Shown here: one piece after another, positions 35,303-44,795 of the stretch
How positions within the stretch are numbered: position 1 is the stretch's first letter
How the letters are laid out: each line of letters starts with the position of its first letter
NCBI RefSeq assembly: GCF_001548475.1
Contig: NZ_LRUJ01000003.1
Location: 124,001 to 188,000 of the forward strand
Origin: Bordetella hinzii LMG 13501
GTDB taxonomy: Bacteria > Pseudomonadota > Gammaproteobacteria > Burkholderiales > Burkholderiaceae_B
DNA: 64,000 bases
Direction: 5' to 3'
Program-made: the position numbers and the translations under genes
The notes under the pieces: model-generated
Seen by the model: only the letters and a program-made list of their open reading frames with translations
Database searches by the model: none
Told to the model about the DNA's origin: nothing

Positions 35303-36562
35303 ATGGCAGAGGCGACGCCGCTGGACCCCGACGGCAAGGGACTGGGTCAATTTCCCGCAGGCTGTACCACCGCCCAGGCGGCCGGCCTGGGCTGGAATCT
35401 GCTGCGCGAGGACGTGAGCCTGCCGGCGGCCGTGCTCTATGAAAGCCGCATGCGCCACAACCTGCAGTGGATGCAGCGTTTCATGGAGGCCTATCAGGTC
35501 AAGTTGGCGCCGCACGGCAAGACGACCATGAGCCCGGCACTGTTCGCCCGCCAGATCGAGGCCGGCGCCTGGGGCATCACCCTGGCGACGGCGCCGCAGA
35601 CCCAGGCGGCCTATCACCACGGCGTGCGCCGGGTGATCATGGCCAACCAGCTGGTCGGCCGCGCCAATATGGCCATCATCGCCGGGCTGCTGCGCGACCC
35701 GGCCTTCCGTTTCTGCTGCCTGGTCGACTCGGCCGCCAACGCCGCGCAGCTGGGCGCCTACTTCCGCCAGGCCGGCCTGTGCCTGCCCGTGCTGCTGGAG
35801 CTGGGCGTGGCCGGCGGACGCACCGGCGCGCGCGATGCCGTCCAGGCGCAGGAAGTGCTGGACGAGATCGCCCGCTGGCCGGACGCCCTGGCCCTGGCCG
35901 GCGTGGAGATCTACGAAGGCGTGCTGCAGGACGAGGCGGCCATCCGCGGCTTTCTGCGGCGCGCGGCCGATACGCTGCGCCGCCTCGCCGCCGAGGGCCG
36001 GCTGCGCGCGGAAGGCGCCGCCATCCTGACCGGGGCGGGCTCGGCCTGGTTCGATGTGGTGGCCGAAGAGTTCTCGGGCCTGGACATCGGCCGCGGCCTG
36101 GACATCGTACTGCGACCGGGCTGCTATCTGAGCCACGACGTGGGCATCTACCGCGGCGCCGCCGAACGCATCGCCGCGCACAATCCCGTGGCCCAGCGCC
36201 TGGAACCCGGCCTGCAGCCCGCGCTGCAGGTCTGGGCCTATGTGCAATCACTGCCTGAAGCGGGCCGGGCCATCATCGGCCTGGGCAAGCGCGACGCCGC
36301 CTTCGATGCGGGCCTGCCTGCCCCGGCCCGCCATTACCGGCCCGGCGCCGCGCTGCCGCAGGACGCGCCCGGCCACTGGAAGCTGACCGCCATGATGGAC
36401 CAGCATGCCTTCATGTCCATCGGGCCGGATGACGATATTGCCGTGGGAGACATGATCGCCTTCGATATTTCCCACCCCTGCCTCACTTTCGACAAGTGGC
36501 GCCAGATCCTGCTGCTGGATGATGCCTACAGCGTCACGGGCGTGGCCGCGACTTATTTCTAA
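35303..36562 (+). CDS. PLP-dependent amino acid deaminase, DSD1/D-threonine aldolase fold
   Basis: The 419-residue product is a fold-type III PLP enzyme related to D-serine dehydratase (DSD1) and D-threonine aldolase. The PLP Lys lies in KLAPHGKTTMSP (about 67-78). The C-terminal beta-domain carries DQHAFMS and SHPCLTF, where His and Cys match the metal site needed by DSD1-type enzymes. It probably deaminates a D-amino acid to a 2-oxo acid and ammonia. It is the first gene of a run with a peptide importer, D-aminoacylase and RidA, which fits D-amino acid catabolism. The exact substrate is not shown by the sequence. Confidence 0.85.
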   Translation: MAEATPLDPDGKGLGQFPAGCTTAQAAGLGWNLLREDVSLPAAVLYESRMRHNLQWMQRFMEAYQVKLAPHGKTTMSPALFARQIEAGAWGITLATAPQTQAAYHHGVRRVIMANQLVGRANMAIIAGLLRDPAFRFCCLVDSAANAAQLGAYFRQAGLCLPVLLELGVAGGRTGARDAVQAQEVLDEIARWPDALALAGVEIYEGVLQDEAAIRGFLRRAADTLRRLAAEGRLRAEGAAILTGAGSAWFDVVAEEFSGLDIGRGLDIVLRPGCYLSHDVGIYRGAAERIAAHNPVAQRLEPGLQPALQVWAYVQSLPEAGRAIIGLGKRDAAFDAGLPAPARHYRPGAALPQDAPGHWKLTAMMDQHAFMSIGPDDDIAVGDMIAFDISHPCLTFDKWRQILLLDDAYSVTGVAATYF

Positions 36563-36599
36563 CCGGCAGTTTGTTGTTGACTCCCCTGGAGACAAGCTC

Positions 36600-38144
36600 A
36601 TGAATCTGCGCACCACCCGGCTGGCCAGCCTGTTTGCGGCCGGCATTCTCGGCCTGGGCCTGCACGCCACGGCCCTGTCGGCCGCCCCGGCCGAGGGCGG
36701 CACCATCTCGGTGGCCACCATCGGCGAGCCGCCGACCCTGGACCCGATGACCAGCACGGCCGACCTGGTCGGCATTCTGACGCAGCACATCTTCGAGACG
36801 CTGTACACCTTCGATGCGAAGTGGAACCTGACGCCGCTGCTGGCCGAGAAATTGCCGGAGGTCAGCGCCGATGGCCTGACCTACACCATCAAGCTGCGCC
36901 AGGGCCTGACCTTCCATGACGGCGCCAAGGTGAGCTCGGCCGATGCCGTGGCTTCGCTCAAGCGCTGGACCGAGATCGCCTCGCGCGGCAAACAGGCCGC
37001 CAAGTTGATCACCGCCATCGAGGCGCCCGACGCCGACACCATCAAGATCACTCTCAAGCAGCCCTATGCGCCGTTGACGGCCCTGCTGGCGATGAACAAC
37101 AGCGCGGCCATCATCTTGCCGGCCAAGAACATCGCTCCCACCTTGACCACGTTTGTCGGCACGGGCCCCTATCAGCTCAAGGCGCGGGTGCCCGACCAGT
37201 ACATCCAGCTCACGCGCTTCGAGGGCTATCAGTCTCGCGCGGGCGAGCCCGACGGCTACGGCGGCGCGCGCAAGCAGTATCTGGACGAAATCCGTTTCGT
37301 GCCGGTCAGCAACGCCAATACCCGCGTGGAATCGGCCATCGCCGGCCAGTTCGATTACGTCGACTCGCTGCCGGTCGAATCGCTGGCCAAGCTCAAGGGC
37401 GGGCGTTCGGACCCGGTCATGCTCAAGCCCTTCGGCTGGCCGCGCCTGGTGCTCAACACCAAGCAGGGCATCATGTCCAACCTGGCCGTGCGCCAGGCCG
37501 TGCAGCTGGCCTTGAACGAAGAGGACATGCTGTTCGCCGCCTTCGGCAACAAGGAGTTCTACAAGCTCAATGGCGACCTCTATCCCGAAGGTTTTCCCTG
37601 GGCGACCCGGCTGGGCGACAAGGTCTACAACAAGGGCGATGCGGCCGCGGCCAAGAAACTGGTCGATGGCGCCGGCGTGCAGGACCGCAGCATCCGCATC
37701 CTGACCAGCCAGCAATATGAGTTCCATTACAAGATGGCGCTGGTGGCCGCCGAATACCTCAAGGCCGCGGGCTTCAAGGTGGACATGCAAGTGGTGGACT
37801 GGGCCACGCTGACGCAGCGCCGCCAGGATCCGGCGCTATGGGATATCTTCATCACCCACAGCCCCTTCCTGCCCGAGCCGGCGCTGATCGACTTCCCGTC
37901 CAAGGATGCGCCGGGCTGGTGGGACACGCCGCGCCGCAACCAGGTGCTCGACGCCTTCAACCAGGCGCGCACCCAGGAGGAGCGCGTGCAGCGCTGGGCC
38001 GATGTGCAAAAGGCGGTGTTCGACGAAGTGCCCTTCATCAAGGTGGGCGATTTCAATGCCCAGGCGGCGCGCTCGCCGGCGCTGCTGGGCGTGCAGCCCG
38101 CCCCCTGGCCTTATTTCTGGAACGCCTGGAAGGCGGCCAAATAA
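36600..38144 (+). CDS. Dpp-type ABC importer, periplasmic binding protein
   Basis: The 514-residue product has a Sec signal peptide (MNLRTTRLASLFAAGILG, cleaved near LSAAPA) and the family 5 solute-binding domain (GEPPTLDPMTS, LTYTIKLRQGLTFHDGAKV, VGTGPYQLK). It is the substrate-binding part of a DppABCDF-like importer. CTGGAGA lies upstream of the ATG. The genes around it imply N-acyl-D-amino acids or D-peptides as cargo. That is inference from context. Confidence 0.93.
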   Translation: MNLRTTRLASLFAAGILGLGLHATALSAAPAEGGTISVATIGEPPTLDPMTSTADLVGILTQHIFETLYTFDAKWNLTPLLAEKLPEVSADGLTYTIKLRQGLTFHDGAKVSSADAVASLKRWTEIASRGKQAAKLITAIEAPDADTIKITLKQPYAPLTALLAMNNSAAIILPAKNIAPTLTTFVGTGPYQLKARVPDQYIQLTRFEGYQSRAGEPDGYGGARKQYLDEIRFVPVSNANTRVESAIAGQFDYVDSLPVESLAKLKGGRSDPVMLKPFGWPRLVLNTKQGIMSNLAVRQAVQLALNEEDMLFAAFGNKEFYKLNGDLYPEGFPWATRLGDKVYNKGDAAAAKKLVDGAGVQDRSIRILTSQQYEFHYKMALVAAEYLKAAGFKVDMQVVDWATLTQRRQDPALWDIFITHSPFLPEPALIDFPSKDAPGWWDTPRRNQVLDAFNQARTQEERVQRWADVQKAVFDEVPFIKVGDFNAQAARSPALLGVQPAPWPYFWNAWKAAK

Positions 38145-38198
38145 GCGCCGCGGCGGCCCGCGCGGCCGCCGCCGTCCAACCCGAGCGAGGAACCCGCT

Positions 38199-39140
38199 GT
38201 GTCGCGTTACCTACTGAACCGGCTGATCGGCCTGGTCGCGGTGATGTTCATCGTCGCCACCATCGTCTTTGTGATCATCCGCGTGACCCCTGGCGATCCG
38301 GCCGCCGTCATGCTGGGCCCCGAAGCCAGCCAGCAGGACATCTCGGCGCTGCGGGCCCGCCTGGGCCTGGACCAGCCCCTGCCGGTGCAATACCTCACCT
38401 GGCTGGGCCAGCTGGCGCGGGGAGACCTGGGCCAGTCCATCTTCCTGAACAAGCCCGTGCTGTCGGCCCTGGCCGACCGCGCCGAACCCACTTTCTGGCT
38501 GACGCTGATGTCGCTGCTGATCGCCAGCGCCATCGCGCTGCCGGTGGGCATCTTGTCGGCGGTCAAGCGCGGCAGCACGCTGGACCAATCCGTGCTGACG
38601 TTCTCCATGTTCACCTCCAGCGTGCCGAGTTTCTGGCTGGGGCTGATCCTGATGCAGATTTTCTCGGTCAAGCTGGGTTGGCTGCCGGTGGCCGGCTACG
38701 GCGGCCCCGACGCCTCGATCGGCACGCGGCTGTCCCACCTGATCCTGCCGGCCGTGGTGCTGGGGCTGGTCAATTCGGCGCTCATCACCCGCTTCATACG
38801 GGCCAGCATGCTGGACGTGCTGCGCGACGACTACGTGCGCACGGCGCGCGCCAAGGGCCTGCCCGAGCGCCGCGTCATCCTCAAGCACGCGGTGCGCAAC
38901 GCCCTCATCCCCATCCTGACGGTGCTGGGCTTGACCACCGCCCTGCTCATCAGCGGCGCCGTGGTCACGGAGACCGTCTTCGGCCTGCCCGGGGTGGGCA
39001 GCCTGGTGGTCTCGGCCGTGCTGCGCCGCGACTACCCCGTCATCCAGGGCGCCCTGCTGGTGATTGCCGCCATCTACGTCCTGATCAACCTGTTCATCGA
39101 CCTGCTCTACCTGCTGGTCGATCCCCGCGTGCGGTACTGA
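38199..39140 (+). CDS. Dpp-type ABC importer, first permease
   Basis: The 313-residue product is a DppB/OppB-type permease with six membrane helices. It has the N-terminal MSRYLLNRLIGLVAVMFIVATIV-type helix, the large periplasmic segment with LDQPLPVQYLTWL, and the EAA loop RTARAKGLPERRVILKHAVRN. It pairs with the next gene in the membrane. A GAGGAAC precedes the start. Confidence 0.95.
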   Translation: MSRYLLNRLIGLVAVMFIVATIVFVIIRVTPGDPAAVMLGPEASQQDISALRARLGLDQPLPVQYLTWLGQLARGDLGQSIFLNKPVLSALADRAEPTFWLTLMSLLIASAIALPVGILSAVKRGSTLDQSVLTFSMFTSSVPSFWLGLILMQIFSVKLGWLPVAGYGGPDASIGTRLSHLILPAVVLGLVNSALITRFIRASMLDVLRDDYVRTARAKGLPERRVILKHAVRNALIPILTVLGLTTALLISGAVVTETVFGLPGVGSLVVSAVLRRDYPVIQGALLVIAAIYVLINLFIDLLYLLVDPRVRY

Positions 39141-39141
39141 T

Positions 39142-40014
39142 ATGGCCATCGCGACCCCCATGACCGCCGGCGGCAGCGACCGCTGGCAGATCCTGCGCCT
39201 GCTGGTGGCGCGCAAGACCGTCCTTATCGCGCTCATCGTGCTGGCGGTGCTGGTGCTGGCGGCCCTGCTGGCGCCATGGATCAGCCCCTACGATCCCTAC
39301 AAACTGTCCATCATGAACCGCCTCAAGGCGCCGAGCGCCGCGCACTGGTTCGGCACCGACGACTTCGGCCGCGACGTCCTGAGCCGCGTCATCCATGGCG
39401 GGCGGCTGTCCCTGACGGTGGGCTTTGCCGTCGTGCTGCTGTCCAGCGTGCTGGGCATCGCCCTGGGGCTGGCCGCCGGTTTTTTCCGCTCGGCCGACAA
39501 GTTCGTCTCGCGCCTGATCGACGCCATGATGGCCTTCCCCGACATCCTGCTGGCGATTTCGCTGGTGGCCGCGTTGGGGCCATCGCTGGTCAATGTCGTG
39601 ATCGCCCTGGGCATTGTGTACACGCCGCGCCTGGCGCGCATCGTGCGCGCCTCGACCCTGGTGATCCGCGAACTGCCCTTTGTCGAGGCCGCGCGCGCCC
39701 TGGGGGTGTCGACCTGGCGCATCGTCACCGTCCATGTCCTGCGCAACCTCGTCTCGCCCATCCTGGTGCAGGGCACATTCATCTTCGCCTACGCCATCCT
39801 GGCCGAAGCCGGCCTGTCCTTCCTGGGCGTCGGGGTCTCGCCCGACATCCCGACCTGGGGCACCATGATCAATGCCGGCCAGCAATACATGGGTTCGGCG
39901 GATTGGATCATGCTTTTCCCGGGCATCGCCATCGTACTGTCGGTGCTCTCGCTGCAACTGGTCGGCGACGGCCTGCGCGATGTGCTGGATCCGCGCCTGC
40001 GCAAGGAGCTGTAG
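39142..40014 (+). CDS. Dpp-type ABC importer, second permease
   Basis: The 290-residue product is a DppC/OppC-type permease with six helices and the EAA loop EAARALGVSTWRIVTVHVLRN; the segment APSAAHWFGTDDFGRDVLSR is the usual OppC N-terminal hallmark. It starts one base after the DppB-type stop and is probably coupled. Confidence 0.95.
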   Translation: MAIATPMTAGGSDRWQILRLLVARKTVLIALIVLAVLVLAALLAPWISPYDPYKLSIMNRLKAPSAAHWFGTDDFGRDVLSRVIHGGRLSLTVGFAVVLLSSVLGIALGLAAGFFRSADKFVSRLIDAMMAFPDILLAISLVAALGPSLVNVVIALGIVYTPRLARIVRASTLVIRELPFVEAARALGVSTWRIVTVHVLRNLVSPILVQGTFIFAYAILAEAGLSFLGVGVSPDIPTWGTMINAGQQYMGSADWIMLFPGIAIVLSVLSLQLVGDGLRDVLDPRLRKEL

Positions 40015-40017
40015 ACC

Positions 40018-41019
40018 ATGAGCGGCAAAGAAATCGTCCTGGCCGTCGACGGCCTGAAAACCTGGTTCCACAGCCGCGACGGCGTGGCCAAGTCGGTCGA
40101 CGGCGTGACCTTCGAACTGGCACGCGGCGAAACCCTGGCCATCGTGGGCGAATCCGGCTCCGGCAAATCGGTCACCAGCCTGTCCATCATGGGCCTGCTG
40201 CCCAAGCCGGCCGGCCGCATCGAAGCCGGCGCCATCCGCTTCAAGGACCGGCATGGCAAGGAACATGACCTGGCGCGCGCCGATGCGGCCACGCTGCGCC
40301 GTATCCGCGGCGCCGAGATCGCCATGATCTTCCAGGAGCCCATGACCAGCCTCAACCCGCTGTTCACGGTGGGCGACCAGATCGCCGAGGCGGTCCTGCA
40401 GCATGAGGGCGGCTCGCATGCCGCCGCCATGCGGCGGGCCCGCGAGATGCTCGAGCGCGTCGAGATCCCTGCCGCCGCGCGCCGGGTCAACGAGTACCCG
40501 CACCAGATGTCGGGAGGCATGCGCCAGCGCGTGATGATCGCGCTGGCCCTGGCCTGCAATCCTTCGGTGCTCATCGCCGACGAGCCCACCACCGCGCTGG
40601 ACGTGACCGTGCAGGCGCAGATCCTGGACTTGCTGCGCCGGCTGCAGCAAGAAAGCGGCATGAGCATCCTGTTCGTCACGCACAACCTGGGCGTGGTGGC
40701 CGAGATCGCCCATCGCGTGGCGGTGATGTATGCCGGGCGCGTGGTGGAGGACGCCGATGTGTATTCCCTCTTCGAGCGCCCCACCCATCCTTATACGCGC
40801 GGCCTGCTGTCCTGCATCCCGACGGCCGCGCTGCTGGCCTCGCGCCAGCGGCTGCAGGCCATCCCCGGCAATGTGCCCAGCGTCCTGTCGCTGCCGCCGG
40901 GCTGCACTTTCGCGCCGCGCTGCCCCCTGGCTGACGAGGGCTGTGCCGCCGCCGTGCCCGAACTGCTCGCCGTCCAACCCGCGCACCGCGCCCGATGCTT
41001 CAAGGTAGCCGCCGCATGA
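40018..41019 (+). CDS. Dpp-type ABC importer, ATPase DppD-like
   Basis: The 333-residue ATPase has Walker A GESGSGKS, signature MSGGMRQR, Walker B LIADEPTTALD, and the C-terminal oligopeptide-transporter extension with Cys (PPGCTFAPRCPLADEGC) that in some homologues binds a 4Fe-4S cluster. It starts three bases after the permease and overlaps the second ATPase at ATGA. Confidence 0.95.
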   Translation: MSGKEIVLAVDGLKTWFHSRDGVAKSVDGVTFELARGETLAIVGESGSGKSVTSLSIMGLLPKPAGRIEAGAIRFKDRHGKEHDLARADAATLRRIRGAEIAMIFQEPMTSLNPLFTVGDQIAEAVLQHEGGSHAAAMRRAREMLERVEIPAAARRVNEYPHQMSGGMRQRVMIALALACNPSVLIADEPTTALDVTVQAQILDLLRRLQQESGMSILFVTHNLGVVAEIAHRVAVMYAGRVVEDADVYSLFERPTHPYTRGLLSCIPTAALLASRQRLQAIPGNVPSVLSLPPGCTFAPRCPLADEGCAAAVPELLAVQPAHRARCFKVAAA

Positions 41020-41993
41020 TGACCCGCGCCGCCGATCCGCTGCTTTCCGTCGAAGGCCTCAAGGTCCACTTCCCCACCGGTTCGGGCGCCCACGCGCCCG
41101 TGGTCCGGGCGGTGGACGATGTCAGTTTCCAGGTGCCGCGCAACAGCATCGTCGGGCTGGTGGGAGAGTCCGGCTCGGGCAAGACCACCACCGGACGCGC
41201 TCTGCTGCGTCTGTTCGCGCCCACGGCCGGGCGCATCGTTTTCGATGGCACGGACATCACGCACTTCGACGAGAAGCGCATGCTGCCCATGCGGCGCCGC
41301 ATGCAGATCGTGTTCCAGGACCCCTATGCCAGCCTCAATCCGCGCATGACGGTCTCCGAGATCCTCGGCGAGGCGCTGGACACCCATGGCCTGGCGCGCC
41401 AGCGCCGCGACGCCCGCATCATCGAGCTGCTGGAGCGCGTGGGCCTCAACGGCGACCACAGGCTGCGCTATCCGCATGAGTTCTCCGGCGGCCAGCGCCA
41501 GCGTATCGGCATCGCCCGCGCCCTGGCCGTGCAGCCGGATTTCATCGTCGCCGATGAGCCCGTCTCGGCCCTGGATGTCTCGGTCCAGGCGCAAGTGCTC
41601 AATCTGCTGCAGGACCTGCAGCGGGACCTGGGCCTGACCATGCTCTTCGTGGCGCATGACCTGGCCGTGGTGGACTATCTCTGCGACGAGGTCGTGGTGA
41701 TGTACCTGGGCCGCGTCATGGAGCGCGGCCCCACGCGGGCGGTCTACGGCCGGCCGCGCCATCCCTACACCCAGGCCCTGCTGTCGGCCGCCCCGGTCCC
41801 CGACCCGCGCGCCGCGCGCAAGCGTATCCTGCTCAAGGGGGAAATCCCCAGCCCCGTCGATCCGCCTTCCGGCTGCGTCTTCCGCACGCGCTGCCCGCAT
41901 GCGGCCGACATCTGCGCCAGCGCGCCGCCCGCGGCGCAGGACCTGGGGCAAGGCCATTTCGCGGCCTGCGCCCGCCTGGACGAACTTGGATGA
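41016..41993 (+). CDS. Dpp-type ABC importer, ATPase DppF-like
   Basis: The 325-residue ATPase has Walker A GESGSGKTT, signature FSGGQRQR, Walker B IVADEPVSALD and the C-terminal Cys motif PSGCVFRTRCPHA. I take ATG 41016, which overlaps the previous stop as ATGA; the frame opens 21 bases earlier. It completes the five-part importer. Confidence 0.95.
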   Translation: MMTRAADPLLSVEGLKVHFPTGSGAHAPVVRAVDDVSFQVPRNSIVGLVGESGSGKTTTGRALLRLFAPTAGRIVFDGTDITHFDEKRMLPMRRRMQIVFQDPYASLNPRMTVSEILGEALDTHGLARQRRDARIIELLERVGLNGDHRLRYPHEFSGGQRQRIGIARALAVQPDFIVADEPVSALDVSVQAQVLNLLQDLQRDLGLTMLFVAHDLAVVDYLCDEVVVMYLGRVMERGPTRAVYGRPRHPYTQALLSAAPVPDPRAARKRILLKGEIPSPVDPPSGCVFRTRCPHAADICASAPPAAQDLGQGHFAACARLDELG

Positions 41994-42000
41994 ACCACTC

Positions 42001-42873
42001 ATGAACTCGCACCGCGACATCGTCTACCAGATCCGCAGCTGCCGGGATGCGCTGAGCGCCACCGAACGCAAGGTGGCCGACGCGATTCTCGATGACATCG
42101 CCCAGGCATCGGGAGCCACCGTCGACCAGCTGGCGCAAAAGGCCGGCGTGAGCATCGCCACCATCTCGCGCTTCGCGCGCTCCGTGGGATGCGAAGACAC
42201 GCGCGATCTCAAGCTGCGCCTGGCGCAGGCCAGCGCCATCGGCGAACGCTTCCTTGACCGCGCCACGCCGGATGAGGAAAGCACCTTCTACGCCCGCCTG
42301 TATGCCGATATCGAAAACAGCTTGCGGGCGCATCTGCCGTTGTTCTCCGAAACCCTGGTCGAGAGCGCCGCCGCCCTCCTGGGCCGGGCCCGCATGACCC
42401 ATGTCTTCGGCATGGGCGGCGCGTCGGCCGCGCTCACGCACGAGGTGCAGTCCCGCCTGGTTCGCCTGGGTTATCCCGTGGCGCCCTATACCGACGCCGT
42501 GCTGATGCGCATGGTGGCGGCCACCCTCGACGAGCGCGACGCCGCCTTGCTGCTGTCGGTGTCCGGGCGCACGCCCGAGATGCTGTCGGCCGCCCGCATC
42601 CTCAAGCAATACGGCGCGCGCATCGTGGCGATCACCGATCCCGGCTCCGAACTGGCCGCCATGGCCGATGTGGTGCTGCCCGTGCACACGGCCGAGACCG
42701 ATTTCATCTACAAGCCTTCGGCATCGCGCTACGCCATGCTGCTGGCCATCGACCTGCTGGCCACCGAACTGGCGCTGGCCCGCCAGGAAGACACGCAGGA
42801 ACGTTTGCGCCGCATCAAACTGGCGCTGGACGAGTACCGCGGCGGGCCCAACCGCCTGCCGCTGGGAGATTGA
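42001..42873 (+). CDS. RpiR family regulator (HTH plus SIS domain)
   Basis: The 290-residue product has an N-terminal RpiR helix-turn-helix (ATVDQLAQKAGVSIATISRFARSVG, about 36-60) and a C-terminal SIS sugar-phosphate-isomerase-like ligand domain (RMTHVFGMGGASAALTHEVQSRL, LLLSVSGRTPEMLSAARI). It is inside the D-amino acid cassette, eight bases after the importer and five before the deacylase, and probably controls it. RpiR regulators usually bind phosphorylated sugars or amino sugars. That would fit peptidoglycan-derived cargo. Confidence 0.92.
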   Translation: MNSHRDIVYQIRSCRDALSATERKVADAILDDIAQASGATVDQLAQKAGVSIATISRFARSVGCEDTRDLKLRLAQASAIGERFLDRATPDEESTFYARLYADIENSLRAHLPLFSETLVESAAALLGRARMTHVFGMGGASAALTHEVQSRLVRLGYPVAPYTDAVLMRMVAATLDERDAALLLSVSGRTPEMLSAARILKQYGARIVAITDPGSELAAMADVVLPVHTAETDFIYKPSASRYAMLLAIDLLATELALARQEDTQERLRRIKLALDEYRGGPNRLPLGD

Positions 42874-42877
42874 TCCG

Positions 42878-44335
42878 ATGTATGACACCCTGATCCGCGG
42901 CGCCCTGGTCTACGACGGCACAGGCGGCGCGCCGCTGCGGACCGACGTGGCCCTCGAGGACGGCCGCATCGCCGCGCTGGGCGAACTGGGCGGGCAGGCC
43001 GCGGCCCGGGAAATCGAGGCCCGGGGCCTGGCCCTGGCACCGGGCTTTATCGATGTCCACACCCATGACGATACCAATGTGATACGCCAGCCGCAGATGC
43101 TGCCCAAGCTTTCCCAGGGCGTGACCACGGTGGTGGTGGGCAACTGCGGCATCAGCGCCTCGCCGGTCAGCCTGAAAGGCGAGCCGCCCGACCCCATGAA
43201 TCTCCTGGGCGCCGCGGACGATTTCCGCTATCCCAGCTTCGCCGCCTATACCGCCGCCGTGGACGCCGCGCGTCCGGCCGTCAATGTGGCCGCCCTGGTC
43301 GGGCATACGGCCTTGCGCAACAACCACATGGACCGCCTGGACCGCAGCGCGAGCGCCACCGAAATCGAGGGCATGCGCGCGCAGCTGCGCGAAGCGCTGG
43401 CGCATGGCGCCATCGGCCTGAGTACCGGGTTGGCCTATGCCTCGGCCTTCCAGGCCAGCACCGATGAAGTCAAGGCGCTGGCCGAGGAGCTCGATGTCCA
43501 CGGCGCGCTCTACACCACCCATCTGCGCTCGGAATTCGCGGAAATCCTGGAGGCCATGCAGGAGGCCTTCGACATCGCCCTGCACGCCCGGGTCCCCGTG
43601 GTGGTGTCGCATCTCAAGTGCGCCGGCGCCGGCAACTGGGGCCGCAGCGGCGAGGTCCTGTCCCTGCTGGACACCGCCGGGCGCATGCAGCCGGTGGGCT
43701 GCGACTGCTATCCGTACTCGGCCAGCTCCTCCACCCTGGACCTGAAGCAGGTCACGGCCGACTTCGACATCGACATCACCTGGTCCACGCCCTGCCCCGA
43801 GAAGGCCGGCCGCAAGCTGGCCGACATCGCCGCGGATTGGGGCATCAGCCTGCTGGAAGCGGCCAGGCGGCTGCAGCCGGCCGGCGCCGTCTACCACGGC
43901 ATGCACGAAGACGATGTACGGCGCGTGCTCTCGCACCGCCTGACCATGATAGGGTCGGACGGGCTGCCCAACGATCCGCTGCCGCATCCCCGCCTGTGGG
44001 GCGCGTTTCCGCGCGTGCTGGGCCATTACAGCCGCGACCTGAAATTGTTCCCGCTGCAAGAGGCGGTGCACAAGATGACCGGCTTGTCGGCGCGCCGCTT
44101 CGGCCTGGCCGGACGCGGCGAAATCCGCGTCGGCCATCACGCCGACCTGGTGCTTTTCAACCCGGCCACCGTGGCCGACCGCGGCACCTTTATCGAGCCG
44201 GTACAACCCGCGGCCGGCATCGAAGGCGTCTGGGTCAACGGCGTGCTGTCGTATTGCCAGGGCCGGGCCACCGGGGAGCGCGCCGGCCGCTGGCTGCCGC
44301 GCGCCGGTGACCTGCGCCGCGGCTTCGCCCCCTGA
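42878..44335 (+). CDS. N-acyl-D-amino-acid deacylase (amidohydrolase)
   Basis: The 485-residue product belongs to the D-aminoacylase branch of the amidohydrolases. It has GFIDVHTHDD (metal His pair), VVGNCG with the metal Cys, TTHLRSE, VVSHLKCAG, and the catalytic Asp in IGSDGLPND. It would release a free D-amino acid from its N-acyl form. ATG 42878 follows the RpiR stop by four bases. With the importer and the deaminase, it completes an uptake, deacylation and deamination path. Confidence 0.93.
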   Translation: MYDTLIRGALVYDGTGGAPLRTDVALEDGRIAALGELGGQAAAREIEARGLALAPGFIDVHTHDDTNVIRQPQMLPKLSQGVTTVVVGNCGISASPVSLKGEPPDPMNLLGAADDFRYPSFAAYTAAVDAARPAVNVAALVGHTALRNNHMDRLDRSASATEIEGMRAQLREALAHGAIGLSTGLAYASAFQASTDEVKALAEELDVHGALYTTHLRSEFAEILEAMQEAFDIALHARVPVVVSHLKCAGAGNWGRSGEVLSLLDTAGRMQPVGCDCYPYSASSSTLDLKQVTADFDIDITWSTPCPEKAGRKLADIAADWGISLLEAARRLQPAGAVYHGMHEDDVRRVLSHRLTMIGSDGLPNDPLPHPRLWGAFPRVLGHYSRDLKLFPLQEAVHKMTGLSARRFGLAGRGEIRVGHHADLVLFNPATVADRGTFIEPVQPAAGIEGVWVNGVLSYCQGRATGERAGRWLPRAGDLRRGFAP

Positions 44336-44356
44336 TATCCCCTTGAGGAGACCCCC

Positions 44357-44767
44357 ATGACAACCCCTCTTCCAGACCGCAACGGCATCACGCGCTATGG
44401 CGTGGCCGGCGGCACCGGCCAAGGCGGCCAGCACATGCCCTTCGCGCGCGCCGTCCAGGCCGACGGCTGGCTCTACGTGTCCGGGCAAGTGCCCATGCAG
44501 AATGGCGAGGTCGTCGAAGGCGGCATCATCACCCAGTCGCACGTGGCCATCCGCAACCTGCTGGCCATCCTCGACGAGGCCGGTTATGGCGCCGAGCACA
44601 TCGTGCGCTGCGGCGTCTGGCTGGACGACCCGCGCGATTTCGCCGCCTTCAACAAGGTGTTCCGCGAATACTTCGGCGAGCACCCGCCAGCGCGCGCCTG
44701 CGTGGAGTCGCGGCTGGTGGTCGATGCCAAGGTGGAAGTGGACTGCGTGGCCTACAAGAAGCCCTGA
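44357..44767 (+). CDS. RidA family enamine/imine deaminase
   Basis: The 136-residue product has the RidA layout YVSGQVPMQNGEVVEGG and PARACVESRLVVDAKVEVDCVA, with the substrate-binding Arg. It probably hydrolyses the 2-aminoacrylate-like imines made by the PLP deaminase encoded at the head of the cassette. TGAGGAG precedes the ATG. It is the last gene of the run, convergent with lolA. Confidence 0.92.
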   Translation: MTTPLPDRNGITRYGVAGGTGQGGQHMPFARAVQADGWLYVSGQVPMQNGEVVEGGIITQSHVAIRNLLAILDEAGYGAEHIVRCGVWLDDPRDFAAFNKVFREYFGEHPPARACVESRLVVDAKVEVDCVAYKKP

Positions 44768-44795
44768 TCCCCGGGGCCTGCGAGCAGGCCCGGTC

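Noticed and set aside
39094-40986. A 630-codon minus-strand frame across the importer genes
   Set aside because: Low-complexity Gln/His/Asp-rich shadow of the permease and ATPase genes.
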